In this document: piece by piece, positions 1 through 6,401 of the stretch
Position numbering within the stretch: position 1 is the stretch's first letter
Layout of the letters: the number at the start of each line of letters is the position of its first letter
Source: Planctomycetaceae bacterium
GTDB lineage: Bacteria > Planctomycetota > Planctomycetia > Planctomycetales > Planctomycetaceae
Assembly: GCA_003503535.1 (NCBI GenBank)
Contig: DOCI01000086.1
Coordinates: 14,114 to 22,520 of the forward strand
Direction of reading: 5' to 3'
DNA: 8,407 nt
Translations under genes and position numbers: made by a program
The notes under the pieces: generated by a model
The model's database searches: none
Seen by the model: only the letters and a program-made list of their open reading frames with translations
Told to the model about the DNA's origin: nothing

Positions 1-124
1 TCTTATGGACTTCGTCCACCCAGGTAGCAATGCTATCTGTGCCTCCGCTTAAATCGATTGACAAAGCTTCCCTGTTAACACAGGATTTCATGAATCCTAC
101 TGTCAATTGTTTATTAAGAAGCAT
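1..124 (-). CDS. Possible partial ORF leaving the left edge, unknown function
   Basis: A minus-strand frame is open from a stop near base 204 to the left edge. Possible starts are ATG at 151, 124 and 91. The ATG at 91 has an AGGA a few bases upstream and gives a protein beginning MKSCVNREALSIDL. The next residues include SGGTDS and then IATWVDEVHK at the edge. SGGTDS resembles the SGGxDS loop of PP-loop ATP pyrophosphatases such as asparagine synthase, but about 41 residues are too few to claim that family. It lies next to a broken IS66 element, so it may be a real gene cut by the window or chance open sequence. I do not recognise the protein. Confidence 0.3.
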   Translation of the reverse strand, partial: MLLNKQLTVGFMKSCVNREALSIDLSGGTDSIATWVDEVHK

Positions 125-236
125 TCTGAATAAAAGTAAGTTCGCCATCATGGGTGCTCGCAAGAAAAAACGAACACGCTTAGAATATCTCGGTGAATAT
201 TTTCACTGGCATAAAGATGATTGGCGCATTCATGTC

Positions 237-636
237 GGGAATGCCCCAGACTTGATGACGAATCGGTTCGGGATCGCTGCCCGCAAGCGTTTCTCCGCAA
301 TGGGCACAATTCGCGGGAATCATTTCTGTGACGGAGTCACACTCCTCGGAAGGATTCAACTCCCGTTGAGCCTTCTTGTAGTCGAGATCAGTCACCACAG
401 ATCCCCAAGAAAGCTGTGTCCGCCCCGCTTTTTGCCACTCGGCTTTATCCTCGAAGATGACTTCTGTCCCGATTCATCCGCAGAGGGGAGCTTCGAGGAG
501 TTTCGAGAACTCTGGGCAAGTGCTCTTCGAGTTCCACCATGCGTTCGCGGAGCATTCTAATCTCGGCAAGCGCCCATTCCATCATCACCCGAAACCCAGG
601 CGGCAGGGCTTGCAGTTGCTCATCATAGATAGGAAT
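237..636 (-). pseudogene. Degenerate IS66-family transposase N-terminal region (frameshifted relic)
   Basis: The N-terminal part of an IS66 transposase can be read in three successive minus-strand frames. Frame one (about 636-514) gives IYDEQLQALPPGFRVM and then the helical segment LAEIRMLRERMVELEEHLP, like the leucine-zipper start of IS66 TnpC proteins. Frame two (about 515-392) gives SSRNSSKLPSADESGQKSSS and KPSGKKRGGH before a TGA; this matches the family's NSSKPPSxD and GKKRGGQPGH blocks. Frame three (about 380-237) gives RELNPSEECDSV, then a zinc-finger-like CAHCGETLAGSDPEP and RHQVWGIP, matching the family's CxxCGxxLxGxDPxPxRHQVWEIP. After base 237 the similarity stops; the catalytic DDE domain is missing. 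At least two frameshifts and a truncation make this a dead relic. I see no terminal inverted repeats or IS66 accessory genes here. Confidence 0.8.
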
Positions 637-1027
637 CGACGTCCGTGTCTTGTATCCATTATGATACAAACAGTTCACGATGAAAGAGAAAAGCCCATTG
701 GAGCGTGAACGGTTACGCCCAGACGCGTGTGTCTGTGTTGTAACGCAACTGGAAGACTTCAAATTGAGAGTTAAATGCAGATGTTTGCTGCATAACAACT
801 TCTTGTGACTCATCAACCAGACGCACGCGCCTGGCCCATCCTGGTGAGGTTTCCTGGTTTTCTCTGGGTTGAGTTCGCCTGCCCTCGGCTTGGAGGCGGA
901 AGATGAACTTGATACCCAATTGATATGGATAGCGAACGATGGAACATCTAATGCTTTCAGCACCCAACCCACCAAGACGGCCGAGCTATCCTGCTATCAG
1001 TGCGTAAGTCCAATCAGCCGACCTTGT
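637..1027. other. Non-coding stretch between the IS66 relic and the GT25 gene
   Basis: No convincing gene is present. Two minus-strand frames stay open across much of it (to 975 and 967) but give low-information translations with no recognisable domain and no good start. One of them continues into the first frame of the IS66 relic, which suggests the open length is chance or more relic material. I see no clear intrinsic terminator directly after the GT25 stop at 1028. The region could be more decayed mobile-element or dispersed-repeat sequence. Confidence 0.45.
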
Positions 1028-2419
1028 CTAACTTTTAACGTGCTGCAGTTTCGGATCAATCCAGGATCTGGCTTTTTCGATCTGTATTTCAGCTGGGTTA
1101 ATCCCAAGAAATTTGATAATGCGGTCAATCTGTTTTTGACGAGAACTAAGCAGTTCTTCGTATTCGACAATTAGGACAGCAGATTGCGGAAGCCTTCCAA
1201 TCAAACTCTGTTTATCGGCTTCCAGAGCCTTTTGATGGGCATCAATGGTTTTCGAAGCAATTTCAGGAAACCTTCTGCATAGACTTTCAATACTTTGCTC
1301 AATCGGTCGATTGGAAACGATCAGTTTGAGATTGTCCTGGCAAATGGAATGCAATGCATTTCCCATGAGGCACAATTGAGGATATTTCCCTCCAGCGATC
1401 GTATTCTTCTCACAGGCTTCGCGTCGCTTTTCGTTAATCCACAGTCTCAGCTGATTTTCGATTCTCTCAGGCAACCACTTTGACTTCGTCTCGGGAAAAG
1501 GAATCGCCTGCTCACACAATGAACTCAAGCCAACAGCTTCAAAGCCGCATCTTTGACTTTCAGGATTCTTTCCGTAATAACCAGAAAACTCATTCCCCAT
1601 ATGGATTCCAAGATGATGCAACACTCCCGCCAGACAACTCGAACCGCTGCTGTGTAAACCGAGTACCGCCACAAATGGGGCTTCTTCATGTCGAATCTTG
1701 TCAATCTCCTGAGCATCTTTCCAATAACGCAGCTGAAAAGATTTTCCCGCAATATTTGAACGACCTTCTGCCTGCCCCACAAGCCAGCGATCCGGGCAGT
1801 AAATCGGATCTTCCCGCCGTTGATGAAATCGCCCCAGATGATGATCAATGTGATGCCCATTCTGCCAGTCGCGCCGACACAAATGCTGATACACCTTCTT
1901 CATCGTCTGGCCCCTTAAGGCGAACGCATGCGTACGATTCACGTTATAAGGTCGAAAAACTTTTTCATTGATTCGTTGGGGAGGATAAGCATTAACGTGC
2001 AGATGCTGACCCCCCAGATACAACATGCCCCAATCCTCCGGAAGACCCTCCAGAAATCGTATCACCTCTTGCGTATAATCAGGACAGAACTCCGCATCAT
2101 CTTCCAGTAATAAAATGGAATTGAGCCCCTGATTCAGTGCATTCTCAATCAACTGCAGATGAGTCCGATAACACCCCCAGGCCCCATTCCCCTGCTTCCA
2201 CCAGTCCGGAGCCGGAACCTGCTTCCCTTCCACCGCAGAAACGCGTTCAATCTCTCGGAAAGGCCAGTCACTGGGGATTCGTTTTTGAAACTGTTGCCAG
2301 CGATCCTGTCGACGATCCAGGTTAATGCAATAAATGGCATCAAAAGTCAGCTTGAACCTCTCTGATGATTCCAAATCTGAGTTCTCAGAAGCAGGACAGC
2401 ACCGTGGCGAAGTTTTCAT
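1028..2419 (-). CDS. Fusion of GT25 glycosyltransferase and sulfotransferase-like domain
   Basis: The 463-residue protein has two enzymatic halves. Residues about 26-233 are a GT25 glycosyltransferase of the LPS beta-galactosyltransferase type: it opens with FDAIYCINLDRRQDRW, has the WGCYRTHLQLIENAL block at 81-95, and carries the acidic LLLEDDAEF at 103-111, the likely metal and nucleotide-sugar site, followed by DHHLG near 192. Residues about 247-463 resemble P-loop sulfotransferases: VAVLGLHSSGSSCLAGVLHH at 250-269 fits the 5'-phosphosulfate loop that binds PAPS, and IVSNRPIEQSIESL at 367-380 fits the 3'-phosphate site with the usual Arg and Ser. The likely role is transfer and sulfation of sugars on a surface or secreted glycan; the substrates are unknown. 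The start at 2419 has a purine-rich AAGGGGG four bases upstream. No signal peptide or membrane segment is seen, so the protein is probably cytoplasmic. It appears monocistronic. Confidence 0.85.
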   Translation of the reverse strand: MKTSPRCCPASENSDLESSERFKLTFDAIYCINLDRRQDRWQQFQKRIPSDWPFREIERVSAVEGKQVPAPDWWKQGNGAWGCYRTHLQLIENALNQGLNSILLLEDDAEFCPDYTQEVIRFLEGLPEDWGMLYLGGQHLHVNAYPPQRINEKVFRPYNVNRTHAFALRGQTMKKVYQHLCRRDWQNGHHIDHHLGRFHQRREDPIYCPDRWLVGQAEGRSNIAGKSFQLRYWKDAQEIDKIRHEEAPFVAVLGLHSSGSSCLAGVLHHLGIHMGNEFSGYYGKNPESQRCGFEAVGLSSLCEQAIPFPETKSKWLPERIENQLRLWINEKRREACEKNTIAGGKYPQLCLMGNALHSICQDNLKLIVSNRPIEQSIESLCRRFPEIASKTIDAHQKALEADKQSLIGRLPQSAVLIVEYEELLSSRQKQIDRIIKFLGINPAEIQIEKARSWIDPKLQHVKS

Positions 2420-2470
2420 AAAGCCCCCTTGAATAATTAGCGTGATTGTGATCCCTCTATCCTGATCAGG

Positions 2471-2500
2471 TTTGTTGCGCAGAGAAATCGCGAGAGAAAT
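2471..2500 (-). repeat. Upstream element, copy 1 (GT25-sulfotransferase gene)
   Basis: On the plus strand this 30-base stretch begins with TTTGTTGCGCA and ends with GAGAGAAAT. The same two blocks occur at 6269-6296 with an 8-base instead of a 10-base spacer. Within this copy, bases 2477-2500 also read as two imperfect 12-base tandem units, GCGCAGAGAAAT and CGCGAGAGAAAT. It lies about 50-80 bases upstream of the ATG at 2419. It could be a shared regulator site, part of a promoter, or duplicated upstream sequence carried along with glycosyltransferase genes. Confidence 0.5.
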
Positions 2501-2591
2501 TTGGTTGAGGAACCCGCGTTCACACTGCGTAAGAGCCGTTTCTGCGAGTATGAAGTGGGTGATTGACTGAAAAAACAGTGCTCAAACCATC

Positions 2592-2620
2592 AAAAAGCCG
2601 CTACTGCAAACTGCAGTAGC
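2592..2620 (-). terminator. Rho-independent terminator after the toxin-immunity operon
   Basis: On the minus strand, GCTACTGCA and TGCAGTAGC form a perfect 9-base-pair stem (2600-2608 with 2612-2620) closed by a 3-base loop. A GGCTTTTT tract follows (2592-2598). It lies about 140 bases beyond the stop of the immunity-like gene and is oriented to end that transcript. The same 10 bases ACTGCAGTAG recur at 2671-2680, so the 3' arm of the stem could also pair with a site about 60 bases earlier in the transcript. Confidence 0.75.
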
Positions 2621-2759
2621 ACCCTGAAGCATGACAGGCACTTGTAGACTCATGCCCCCGTGAACGGTGCACTGCAGTAGACCAGCCTGCGGTGACCCCA
2701 GTAAGAACCATACAGAGCATTCAAGAGCGGCTTGTTCTTTGGAGATACAGAAATGAGAC

Positions 2760-3125
2760 TTACTCAAAATCAGGATAGGGCGTCACTTCAACCGTCCCAT
2801 CCTCTATATTGACGACATAATAAATCCCATCGACCGAAGCTCCTATCAATCGGCCATGAATGTCTTTGAGAATATTTCCATAGGTGCTCTTCGGCAAACT
2901 CGGGTCCCCCAAATGGGGGCCGTATTGGGGAGCTTCTATTGTCCACAGTTTCTTGCCTTCTAAATCAAAACACTCAACATTATTACCATCAAATATTCCC
3001 TGTCGCGTTTCAAGTAGCACAACGAGAACTCCGTGATGTTCAATAATTTTCTGCACAGGAGAAGCCGTCTTTATTTCGTTATCGGATATCCACAAAACAC
3101 CGTCTTCCGATTGGTAATTCTTCAT
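2760..3125 (-). CDS. Small beta-rich protein, probable immunity protein of the upstream toxin
   Basis: This 121-residue soluble protein has no signal peptide or membrane segment. It is rich in alternating hydrophobic strands. VVLLETRQGI, NVECFDLEGKKLWTIEAP and YGNILKDIHGRLIGASVDGIYYVVN followed by DGTVEV look like single PQQ- or WD-type beta-propeller blades, in which a phrase such as FDLEGKKLW is typical. Small proteins of this look are often found beside polymorphic toxins (family knowledge from memory, not a search). It starts 41 bases after the stop of the GT2-toxin gene, with AAAGGGA five bases before its ATG, and a terminator follows it; the pair therefore looks like one two-gene operon. 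Binding and neutralising the C-terminal domain of the preceding protein is inferred from position and size only. It could instead be an unrelated hypothetical protein. Confidence 0.6.
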   Translation of the reverse strand: MKNYQSEDGVLWISDNEIKTASPVQKIIEHHGVLVVLLETRQGIFDGNNVECFDLEGKKLWTIEAPQYGPHLGDPSLPKSTYGNILKDIHGRLIGASVDGIYYVVNIEDGTVEVTPYPDFE

Positions 3126-3166
3126 TACGTCCCTTTGACATTAAAATTTGTTAAAAAGCTTAATGA

Positions 3167-6100
3167 TTACCAAGGCCAGGCTGATTCTGGAATCATCTCT
3201 TCAGAAAACCAATTTTTATCGAGTTCACTCAAAATCTCATATTGCTTCGAACGCCGGTCCCATTCAGGAACATCCTTGAACTTTTCAACCTGATTAATTC
3301 CCTGATGAACAGTCCCGCTTCTCATCTTCGTTCCCTCGGGAACTTTGACGATCGACATATGAGTCACCTCATCAGGAATTTGATACTTGGCCCAGATTTC
3401 ATCTGCTGTCAACCCTTTCACGGCATTGAACTTACAAACCCAACGAGAGACTTGATTATCCTCCCCATGAAATCGCAAAAAGATCTCCTCACGCCCCGTC
3501 TCAAACTCTAGCACCTTAGTCCCCGGCTTATATGGAGGATGATAGTGGAGAGGAAGCAAAGAGTTTATATCTTCAGCAGTTTTAGCAGCAACACTTTTTC
3601 GAGCTCTCGTAGGTGAAATCTTCAGTCGCAGGTCCTGCAGAGCTCCAAGTCCCGAGCCGACATACACGGAACCAGGATTAGCACGATACACGGAGAGGCG
3701 GTAATTGGAAACACTCTTCAGCTTCTCCAGTAATTTCAACTCTTTTGCAGATAAAGTCACTCCTACGAGTCGAAGAAGTGTGACACCTGCCTGTAAACCC
3801 CCTGAGTTTGGATCGGTATTGAATGCTTCATACGCCAGATAGCCTTCGTAGGCGGTATCGACAGCGTCATAAGCGAGGTTGGCAGCAGACAATCCGTAAA
3901 TGAGTCGCCCGGAAGCCTTAAAGGCTTTCGCAAATACCAATGACGTCAGTAATAAATCACCAACACCATATCGGATGGCTGCTTCGGTGTTTCCCTGCAA
4001 CAACTCATCTGCAGTGGCTCCACCGGGAAGCAAACCCAATAAAAACTCTGTGAAAAACACCAGTCCATCAGCAGCAATTTGATCCATTTGACCATTTACA
4101 AATGCATCAGCAGCCGCTTCTGTTCCGTAAGGAGGAGCAGGTGATATACCAGCAAGCCTGTAATGAGTGATCCCATAAATGGGAATCGCGGGACCAAAAG
4201 GATCGTCACGCTCAAGCCTAACAACGTTCATCTGGGATTCGAGCACAATATGTCCGGTTGGCAACGGAATGACGACGGCATGTCCATATCTCAATGCCTC
4301 TCCGCGATCAACCATGGAGTCAACCCTCTCCAATGGGATATTGTCCGGATTGAAATCTGCTTTGTAATCGAAATCAGTCAGATCATTCTCGTCACCAATT
4401 GCGAGATAACAAATCGCTGTCAGGCCATCATCATCAACCATTCGGATTTCCAAATGATCGTCATCCCCAAACTTATATCCCATCTCTTTGGCAAGAGTGA
4501 TTCTTCCGATCATTTGTGGTGTATAGGGATCGGTGATTGTGTCCAGCACATACTTGCCGTCAAAGTCATCAATAAGTTCAAACGTCGCTGTTGTGGAGTC
4601 AAATTCAGAATTTGCTGGAAGTTTCACAGCCGGTGAAATATGTCCAAGAGTTGTGCCAATTATCGTTTCATCCGTGTAATCCCAGTATTCGAGCCAGACC
4701 TCAGGCGACACTGAACTGCTGGATCCAGAATTTGACGGATTACCAGATCCATTCGGATCTGGATCTTCACTTGATGGATCACCGCCATTGGAACTTGGAG
4801 TTGGATTAGTGCTACTTCCTTCTGGAGAGGACGGATTATTTGAGCCATCACTCATCTGACTGGAAGTCGAGTTCGAGGAATTATTGGACCCTGAAAAACT
4901 GGAATGGCTATCTTCAGATGACGGACTGCTCGCACTGCTATCATTTCCGCTTGATGAGGGATTGTTTCTGGAGTTAGCACTGGAGTCTCCAGATCCATTG
5001 GATTGCGAGGCGTTATTGGAACCACTCGATTCACCACTTTGACCACTGGAAGCGAAACTACTTCCATTGCTTGGTTCATCTCCTGATTTGGACCAACTAC
5101 TTGTCTCAGATTGACTCCCACTCGAATATGAACTCCCCGCACTGGAACTGGGGCCTTCACTTGGCTCAACCGAAGGCTCCGGCGAAGGCATCTCACTTGG
5201 ATTCCCGCCTGACATCTGCATCATCGTCAAACTTCGCGGGACAGACTCTGCATCGCGGCCAGGCCAGTTCAAACCAAACTGTTCTGCATACCAGTATTCA
5301 TCATGCACTCGCCGGCTTTGCAGTGAATTCTTTTCCGCTTCGATACTGGCACGATTCATCTCGAAGAGATCCCAGCCTGCCTGCCAGGCATTGACTGGCA
5401 TAGAGGAACGACGAGCATCGAGCCACTGCTCCCAGGCACGATCTCCAAAATGCTTGCGCGCAAACCGAAGTTCATTCGCCAGGATATGGGCATGCTCGAC
5501 GGTGAAGTTATCAAAGGTACGGCGAAAGCGATGACCAATCACGACTTCCGCATCCGTGAGTACCGGCGCATCAAACAGCCATGCTTTCATCCCCAGGTCG
5601 AGGTCTTCCACACCCCATTGCTGCATGTCGGAATCCATTCCCAGGATTTCCGCATACAGATCCCGATGCATCGCAAAACAGCAGCCGATCAGACTCGGCG
5701 ATTCGTAAAACAATCGCCCAGCAGTAGTACGGGTTCGCATCTCAGATCGAGCCAGCCAGTACGTTTTCATACTGGCCACATCCATGCCATATCCGTAGCC
5801 AATCAAATGCGAGCTGTTTTCCCAGGTTCGTTGATCCAGCTGGGCAATGGCCGGTACAACAATAGCCCGTCCCTCATGAAGCTGAACATCTTCGACCAGC
5901 CGAGCAATCGCACCGGGCGTTGGCTTGGTATGTCCATCCAGAAACACAAACACTTCACCGCTGGCCAGCGTGGTCGTGGCATGTTTTGTTGGCGAAGCCC
6001 CCTTACGCGTTGCGTGTCTGACAACCTGAATCTCAGGAAAGCAAGCCAAAACCTCTTCAACGGCATGGTCCGAAGAGGCATCGTCGGCAATCACAATTTC

Positions 6101-6196
6101 GTAATCCAGATTCCGAATTGATTCCCTGCAAGACTCCACAGTCTTAAGCAGATTGCCGCCTTCATTATGAGCCGCGATCAGAATACTTGTCTTCAT
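3167..6196 (-). CDS. GT2 glycosyltransferase fused through a Ser-rich linker to a C-terminal polymorphic-toxin-like module
   Basis: A single unbroken frame encodes 1009 residues. Residues 1-305 are a GT-A family 2 glycosyltransferase, close to the polypeptide GalNAc-transferase-like group: SILIAAHNEGGNL at the start, IADDASSD at 36-43, FLDGHTKP at 85-92 in the metal-binding position, and WGVEDLDLGMKAWLF at 194-208. MMQMSGG (325-331) leads into a linker to about 497 in which some 70 of 167 residues are Ser, with Gly, Asn and Pro. Residues 498-690 are beta-rich and unassigned. Residues 690-825 are hydrophobic and helical (FFTEFLLGLLPGGATADELL, YGVGDLLLTSLVFAKAF), resembling segments before toxin domains in Rhs- and CdiA-type proteins. 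Residues about 830-1009 look like a toxin domain: IFLRFHGEDN, GLTADEIWAKYQIPDEVTHM, VPEGTKMRSGT and KQYEIL. No signal peptide is seen. The start at 6196 has AAGG eight bases upstream. The glycosyltransferase call is firm; the toxin call is inference supported by the small gene downstream. Confidence 0.8.
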   Translation of the reverse strand: MKTSILIAAHNEGGNLLKTVESCRESIRNLDYEIVIADDASSDHAVEEVLACFPEIQVVRHATRKGASPTKHATTTLASGEVFVFLDGHTKPTPGAIARLVEDVQLHEGRAIVVPAIAQLDQRTWENSSHLIGYGYGMDVASMKTYWLARSEMRTRTTAGRLFYESPSLIGCCFAMHRDLYAEILGMDSDMQQWGVEDLDLGMKAWLFDAPVLTDAEVVIGHRFRRTFDNFTVEHAHILANELRFARKHFGDRAWEQWLDARRSSMPVNAWQAGWDLFEMNRASIEAEKNSLQSRRVHDEYWYAEQFGLNWPGRDAESVPRSLTMMQMSGGNPSEMPSPEPSVEPSEGPSSSAGSSYSSGSQSETSSWSKSGDEPSNGSSFASSGQSGESSGSNNASQSNGSGDSSANSRNNPSSSGNDSSASSPSSEDSHSSFSGSNNSSNSTSSQMSDGSNNPSSPEGSSTNPTPSSNGGDPSSEDPDPNGSGNPSNSGSSSSVSPEVWLEYWDYTDETIIGTTLGHISPAVKLPANSEFDSTTATFELIDDFDGKYVLDTITDPYTPQMIGRITLAKEMGYKFGDDDHLEIRMVDDDGLTAICYLAIGDENDLTDFDYKADFNPDNIPLERVDSMVDRGEALRYGHAVVIPLPTGHIVLESQMNVVRLERDDPFGPAIPIYGITHYRLAGISPAPPYGTEAAADAFVNGQMDQIAADGLVFFTEFLLGLLPGGATADELLQGNTEAAIRYGVGDLLLTSLVFAKAFKASGRLIYGLSAANLAYDAVDTAYEGYLAYEAFNTDPNSGGLQAGVTLLRLVGVTLSAKELKLLEKLKSVSNYRLSVYRANPGSVYVGSGLGALQDLRLKISPTRARKSVAAKTAEDINSLLPLHYHPPYKPGTKVLEFETGREEIFLRFHGEDNQVSRWVCKFNAVKGLTADEIWAKYQIPDEVTHMSIVKVPEGTKMRSGTVHQGINQVEKFKDVPEWDRRSKQYEILSELDKNWFSEEMIPESAWPW
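4706..5206 (-). repeat. Low-complexity Ser/Gly/Asn/Pro linker-coding region
   Basis: This codes residues 331-497 of the GT2-toxin protein. By my count about 70 of the 167 residues are serine, encoded by a mixture of TCN and AGY codons, with no strict repeat unit. The mixed codons suggest selection on composition rather than recent microsatellite expansion. It probably acts as a long flexible spacer between the enzyme and the C-terminal module, and it may be a target for glycosylation. Confidence 0.8.
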
Positions 6197-6268
6197 TGAT
6201 TTGACCTTATGAAATTAAATTCACAGATGTTCTTGCTGGCAGTGCACTCCTGCCTTACGCTAAGTGAT

Positions 6269-6296
6269 TTTGTTGCGCAGGAATTTTGAGAGAAAT
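6269..6296 (-). repeat. Upstream element, copy 2 (GT2-toxin gene)
   Basis: On the plus strand this 28-base stretch has TTTGTTGCGCA at 6269-6279 and GAGAGAAAT at 6288-6296, the same blocks as at 2471-2500. It lies about 70-100 bases upstream of the ATG at 6196, the same orientation and similar distance as the other copy relative to its gene. I do not see it upstream of the glycosyltransferase start at 7403 or of the immunity-like gene at 3125. Confidence 0.5.
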
Positions 6297-6347
6297 AACA
6301 CAATCGCTCAGCCTGGAATTCAGAAGTCGCAGCAGTGGACTTAATCA

Positions 6348-6401
6348 ACTCGGCTCAGTAATTAATTATGGAGCCTCGAATCCAGCATCTTTAAGACTGA
6401 C
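6348..6401 (-). pseudogene. Decayed start of a second glycosyltransferase domain
   Basis: Reading on in the same frame past the TAA at 6402-6404 gives VSLKDAGFEAP, a second TAA, then LITEPS and a TGA at 6345-6347. Together with the end of the gene to the right (NWSVGMTTAPREQPTLDRS) this matches a common start of bacterial glycosyltransferase domains, where TTAPR..PTL..SL.SL..AGF is followed by a strand ending in EP. The stop replaces what looks like a leucine codon (TCA TAA GTC; a TTA would restore it). This suggests a two-domain protein that has lost its second domain through nonsense changes and deletion before the GT2-toxin gene. Confidence 0.55.

Larger units (their letters stand above)
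2420..2759. promoter_or_regulatory. Intergenic region with terminator and GT25 upstream sequence
   Basis: This gap separates the stop of the immunity-like gene from the start of the GT25-sulfotransferase gene. Its right half holds the intrinsic terminator near 2592-2620 and a second copy of ACTGCAGTAG at 2671-2680. Its left half holds a 10-base palindrome CCTGATCAGG at 2461-2470 and, directly beside it, the element at 2471-2500 that recurs upstream of the GT2-toxin gene. I cannot pick a sigma-70 promoter with confidence. An open frame at 2582-2767 reads through the terminator hairpin and is not a credible gene. Confidence 0.5.

Noticed and set aside
30..560. A 176-codon open frame on the plus strand
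   Set aside because: It is antisense to the IS66 relic, and its translation has no recognisable features.
2566..2579. ACTG-AAAAAA-CAGT inverted repeat as a second terminator
   Set aside because: The stem is only four base pairs and it lies just past a much stronger hairpin; chance is likely.
4163..4636. A 157-codon open frame on the plus strand
   Set aside because: It is antisense to the middle of the GT2-toxin gene, whose minus-strand frame is continuous and protein-like.
5450..6121. A 223-codon open frame on the plus strand
   Set aside because: It lies fully antisense to the conserved GT2 domain, whose motifs are clear on the minus strand; its translation shows no domain.
6154..6196. Possible signal peptide at the start of the GT2-toxin protein
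   Set aside because: SILIAAHNEGG is the first beta strand and nucleotide-binding loop of the GT2 fold, not a cleavable signal.
3167..6196. The fusion being two genes joined by a sequencing frameshift error
   Set aside because: There is no break in the frame across the enzyme, linker and C-terminal module, and no start with a good ribosome site inside the linker.
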